Source: Caccoplasma intestinavium
GTDB lineage: Bacteria; Bacteroidota; Bacteroidia; Bacteroidales; UBA11471
NCBI GenBank assembly: GCA_018715885.1
Contig: DVKT01000001.1
Coordinates: 9,668-73,667 of the forward strand
Reading direction: 5' to 3'
Length of the DNA stretch: 64,000 nt
The translations under genes were made by a program, and so were the position numbers. The notes beneath the pieces are model-generated. The model was not told where the DNA came from, did not search any database, and worked only from the letters and a program-made list of their open reading frames with translations. The stretch's first letter is position 1; the number at the start of each line of letters is the position of its first letter. Of the stretch, positions 61,520-64,000 are shown piece after piece.

Positions 61520-62893
61520 ATGCTCCTCTACGACTTGCCATATCGCCCTCGCCCCGAGATACCCGACAGCGTCTCCGCTCCCGATATGACAATACCGTCC
61601 GACAGCATCGAGGCAAAACCGTTCATCTCTCATCAACTCGAAAAACAAGATACAACGCAACTCCCGGCAGATACTACGACAACTATTCCGATAATCGATC
61701 AAAGCGACACGACGATACGCCACACACAATTACCGGAACAAGTTCCTGCGTTCCCCGCAAACGACACTCTTGTTCCGGAGCAACAGCCAATTCCTGTAAT
61801 CTCCGATACAATCCGACAAGCCGCCGGGGACTCATCATATCTGCTGTCGACCGATACGGCAACAGTTCCCGAACAATCCTTTCCCGATATTCAGGCTCAA
61901 ACGAGAACGGATTCGATACTCCGGGCCGACGAATCCACACAAAAGCTATCCGAGAAAGTTGCAGACGATACCACAACAACAATACAAGAGAAGTTATCAC
62001 GAGACGACACGATCGTCATGACCGCAAAACCGGGCAATATCGAACAAACAGATACCGTAAGCCCGAAACCACACTCTCTACAAGCCGATACCGATACAAT
62101 ACAAGAAGTAGGGATAACGTTCTTATCGACAGATTCGACCCCAATTGCAACCGATACGACAGCAGCCCGACATCTTCTCCCGGACGTATATATTCCGATT
62201 GTCGAGATACGGGAAGGTCTGCCGAGTCGCCAACGCCCTGAAAACGCACCGTTCCGCGACGGAAGTTTCTTTTCCCTGCTCTTAGCAGGGCTCATTCTAT
62301 TTGTCCTTTTCATACGCTATCGCAAGAAAATCTTCTCTTGGCAGACCGACGGGAATTCCGAACATCATCGGGAGGGAAATCGTACCAAACACCTCATCGG
62401 TATCAACGCCCACATACGTAACCTGTTCCTCTCTTATACGTTTGTAACCGAAGGTGCACTGGGCATCATCGCCTTTTTCATTTACAGCCTCCCCCTTCCC
62501 TTCCCGGGAGGATATGCCGTGAACGCTCTGTTACTGGCTCTCCCGGCAGCATTCTATTTTCTGCTGCAACAAGGTATTTTCCTGCTATTGGCCACTGTTT
62601 TCTCGACCGATGCCCGAGGTCGGGAATGGTGCGACACGCACATTATCATCAATCTTCTCCTGGGAATATGTCTTTTCCCCTTCGTCTTCTTATCGACTTA
62701 CCTGCCCGAAATCGGAGAGAGTTGTCTCTTCTTCTCGGCTTGTCTCTATCTGCTCTCCCGCATACTCTTTATAATCAAAGGTGTAAAACTTTTTTTGCGA
62801 GATTTTAGATGTTTGCTCTACTTTATTTTGTACCTTTGCACCCTGGAAATAGCACCCCTTCTTCTCATAGGAAAAATGGGGGGTCTTTTATAA
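61520..62893 (+). CDS. DUF4271 membrane protein with a long Asp/Thr-rich N-terminal tail
   Basis: A 457-residue protein. Residues 1-245 are low-complexity, rich in Asp, Thr, Pro and Gln. They contain 15 matches to D(S/T)(A/I/L/M/T/V), the general O-glycosylation motif known from Bacteroides. The first membrane helix (about 250-266) ends in RYRKK, placing the tail outside by the positive-inside rule. The remaining 190 residues carry about five helices and match DUF4271, a family that in Bacteroidota lies next to hemD, as here. No signal peptide is visible at the ATG chosen. The function of the family is unknown. Confidence 0.82.
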   Translation: MLLYDLPYRPRPEIPDSVSAPDMTIPSDSIEAKPFISHQLEKQDTTQLPADTTTTIPIIDQSDTTIRHTQLPEQVPAFPANDTLVPEQQPIPVISDTIRQAAGDSSYLLSTDTATVPEQSFPDIQAQTRTDSILRADESTQKLSEKVADDTTTTIQEKLSRDDTIVMTAKPGNIEQTDTVSPKPHSLQADTDTIQEVGITFLSTDSTPIATDTTAARHLLPDVYIPIVEIREGLPSRQRPENAPFRDGSFFSLLLAGLILFVLFIRYRKKIFSWQTDGNSEHHREGNRTKHLIGINAHIRNLFLSYTFVTEGALGIIAFFIYSLPLPFPGGYAVNALLLALPAAFYFLLQQGIFLLLATVFSTDARGREWCDTHIIINLLLGICLFPFVFLSTYLPEIGESCLFFSACLYLLSRILFIIKGVKLFLRDFRCLLYFILYLCTLEIAPLLLIGKMGGLL

Positions 62894-62926
62894 GCACTTT
62901 ATCATTAACCAATAAATTTTACCGAT

Positions 62927-63679
62927 TTGAAAATCAAGAAGATACTGGTTTCACAACCCCAACCGTCAGAGAAATCGCCCTATTTCGATATAGCCGAAAA
63001 ATACGGGGTAAACATTGTCTTCCGTCCTTTCATCAAAGTAGAAGGATTGTCGTCTAAGGAATTCCGGCAACAAAAAATATCGTTACCCGAGTATACCGCC
63101 GTCATCTTCACCGCACGCACGGCGATCGACCATTTCTTTACTTTGTGCGAAAGTCTGCGGGTAACCATACCCGAAACCATGAAATATTTCTGTACGACCG
63201 AGGCGATCGCCCTCTATCTGCAAAAATACACCGTCTATCGCAAACGGAAAATATTCTTCGGGAACACCGGAAAACTCGACGACCTTATTCCCTCGCTCAA
63301 CAAGCACAACTCCGAGAAATTCCTGTTACCCGTCTCCGACGTCAATAACGGTGAATATCCTTTGCTCGACAAGCACAAAATCAACTATACCAAAGCAGTC
63401 ATGTACCGCACGGTAAGCAACGATTTCGCTCCGGACGAACCGTTCGACTACGATATGCTCATCTTTTTCAGCCCGGCGGGAATACAATCGTTGCTGAAAA
63501 ATTTCCCCGATTTCGAACAAGGAGATATAAAGATAGGTACTTTCGGCCCGACAACCGCCAAAGCCGTTCACGATGCCGGTCTGCGCCTCGATTGCGAAGC
63601 TCCGCGTCCCGAAGCCCCGTCGATGACGGCAGCATTGGAATTGTTCCTCAAAGAACAAAACAAAGCGGCCAAGAAATAA
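62927..63679 (+). CDS. hemD: Uroporphyrinogen-III synthase
   Basis: A 250-residue two-domain enzyme that cyclises hydroxymethylbilane to uroporphyrinogen III for tetrapyrrole synthesis. It starts at TTG 62927 with KIKKILVSQPQPSEKSPYFD, the beginning I recall for Bacteroidales HemD. VIFTARTAIDHFFTLCESL and LIFFSPAGIQSLLKNFPDF contain conserved substrate-loop residues, and GTFGPTTAKAVHDAGLRLD closes the second domain. The family is very divergent, so the call rests partly on the DUF4271 neighbourhood. Confidence 0.88.
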   Translation: MKIKKILVSQPQPSEKSPYFDIAEKYGVNIVFRPFIKVEGLSSKEFRQQKISLPEYTAVIFTARTAIDHFFTLCESLRVTIPETMKYFCTTEAIALYLQKYTVYRKRKIFFGNTGKLDDLIPSLNKHNSEKFLLPVSDVNNGEYPLLDKHKINYTKAVMYRTVSNDFAPDEPFDYDMLIFFSPAGIQSLLKNFPDFEQGDIKIGTFGPTTAKAVHDAGLRLDCEAPRPEAPSMTAALELFLKEQNKAAKK

Positions 63680-63702
63680 CGGTTTTTAATCCCTCTGATT
63701 TC

Positions 63703-63756
63703 TACACCTTGCTATACGTTCCTCTTTCGGAACGATATAGCAAGGTGTACTTTTTT
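63703..63756 (+). terminator. Intrinsic terminator after hemD
   Basis: TACACCTTGCTATA (63703-63716) pairs with TATAGCAAGGTGTA (63736-63749), with an inner GTTCC/GGAAC stem, then ACTTTTTT. It ends the ychF-hemD run. Confidence 0.9.
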
Positions 63757-63806
63757 CCATAAAGAAATATTTTCTCGATATATTCCAATAAAATTGGAAA
63801 TCTCTG

Positions 63807-63840
63807 TTTGTTCTTGTTATCGAGTTTTTTTCTATTTTTG
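63807..63840 (+). promoter_or_regulatory. Promoter of the right-edge transcript
   Basis: TTTG (63807-63810) or TTG (63814-63816), then TATTTTTG at 63833-63840, an exact -7 box. Transcription would start near 63847. Confidence 0.7.
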
Positions 63841-63844
63841 CAAT

Positions 63845-64000
63845 CGGAGAGAGAAACTCTCTCTCCGACATATTGGAATTTTAAGAAGCGTTATGCTTAT
63901 CTTGTAAGTTGAAAACCTGAGAAACTTTCAAACGTGTACAAGGATAGCATAGTGGTTCTCACGCAATAGCGTGGGCTGCTATTACTACATTCGTACACAA
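63845..64000 (+). ncRNA. Structured RNA leader with two mutually exclusive helices (continues past the edge)
   Basis: The 156 bases after the promoter carry no start codon in a convincing frame but much structure. A 5' hairpin CGGAGAGAG/CTCTCTCCG spans 63845-63867. Helix A pairs TATGCTTATCTTGTA (63892-63906) with TACAAGGATAGCATA (63937-63951), with a 2x2 internal mismatch. Helix B pairs GTGTAC (63934-63939) with GTACAC (63993-63998), plus ATAGCA (63944-63949) with TGCTAT (63977-63982), capped by CACGC/GCGTG (63960-63964, 63969-63973). A and B share bases 63937-63949 and cannot coexist. It could be a leader or an independent RNA; the window ends before this can be told. Confidence 0.55.

Overview
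The window is a contiguous, gene-dense piece of a Bacteroidales chromosome (phylum Bacteroidota). The evidence is internal. Most transcription starts are preceded by the Bacteroidota -7 box TAnnTTTG, often with TTTG or TTG about 23 bases upstream. Shine-Dalgarno sequences are essentially absent. The gene content is typical of gut Bacteroidales: fused KorA plus KorB, DUF4254 beside a family-9 glycosyltransferase, WbqC-like protein beside signal peptidase I, DUF2851, DUF4271 beside HemD, and bacterial GH3 beside MetG. I cannot assign a genus; Barnesiella/Coprobacter-like relatives are only a guess. No rRNA, tRNA, CRISPR array, prophage or insertion sequence was seen.

Layout. 0-1.4 kb: LPS-type heptosyltransferase (cut by the edge) and DUF4254, minus strand. 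1.6-5.6 kb: pdxB, an acyl-carrier-like protein without the phosphopantetheine serine, then acpP-fabF-rnc. 5.6-8.4 kb: dapB-lepB-wbqC, minus. 8.4-10.7 kb: DUF2851 flanked by palindromic intergenic repeats. 10.7-18.1 kb: pnp, a redox-dead TlpA-like lipoprotein, greA, a HIT protein and two lipoproteins. 18.2-22.5 kb: a minus-strand run aroQ-pyk-O-methyltransferase-rbfA-LolC/E-like permease. 22.6-27.5 kb: xerD and four glycan-transfer genes on mixed strands. 27.5-33.5 kb: RNase H, aroK, korAB, more repeats, an M16 peptidase. 33.6-36.4 kb: SIS isomerase, PfkB kinase and a lipoprotein pseudophosphatase. 36.5-44.3 kb: DEAD-box helicase, GH3, metG, flippase and a glycosyltransferase. 44.3-47.5 kb: AlkD-like, 2-hydroxyacid dehydrogenase, SpmA/B. 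47.6-54.0 kb: ybeY-mnmG-apt-uvrC-dtd-mazG-like-deoC. 54.1-59.5 kb: polyprenyl synthase, polA, MscS. 59.8-63.7 kb: ychF, LOG-family protein, DUF4271, hemD. The last 170 bases hold a promoter and a structured RNA leader whose gene lies beyond the edge.

Most genes are housekeeping: fatty acid and isoprenoid precursors, RNA processing, tRNA modification, DNA repair, the shikimate pathway, and anaerobic ferredoxin-linked 2-oxoacid metabolism. Two glycan patches (23.5-27.5 and 42.0-44.3 kb), with the heptosyltransferase at the left edge, point to surface polysaccharide building.

The features most worth a second look are: the right-edge leader, whose two long helices are mutually exclusive; an exact 16-base parS-like palindrome directly after mnmG, suggesting the replication origin is near; the pseudophosphatase in which the P-loop Cys and Arg are both replaced; the serine-less carrier protein next to acpP; a 12-base-pair perfect hairpin at the start of rnc; and a DUF4271 protein whose N-terminal tail carries 15 matches to the Bacteroidota O-glycosylation motif.
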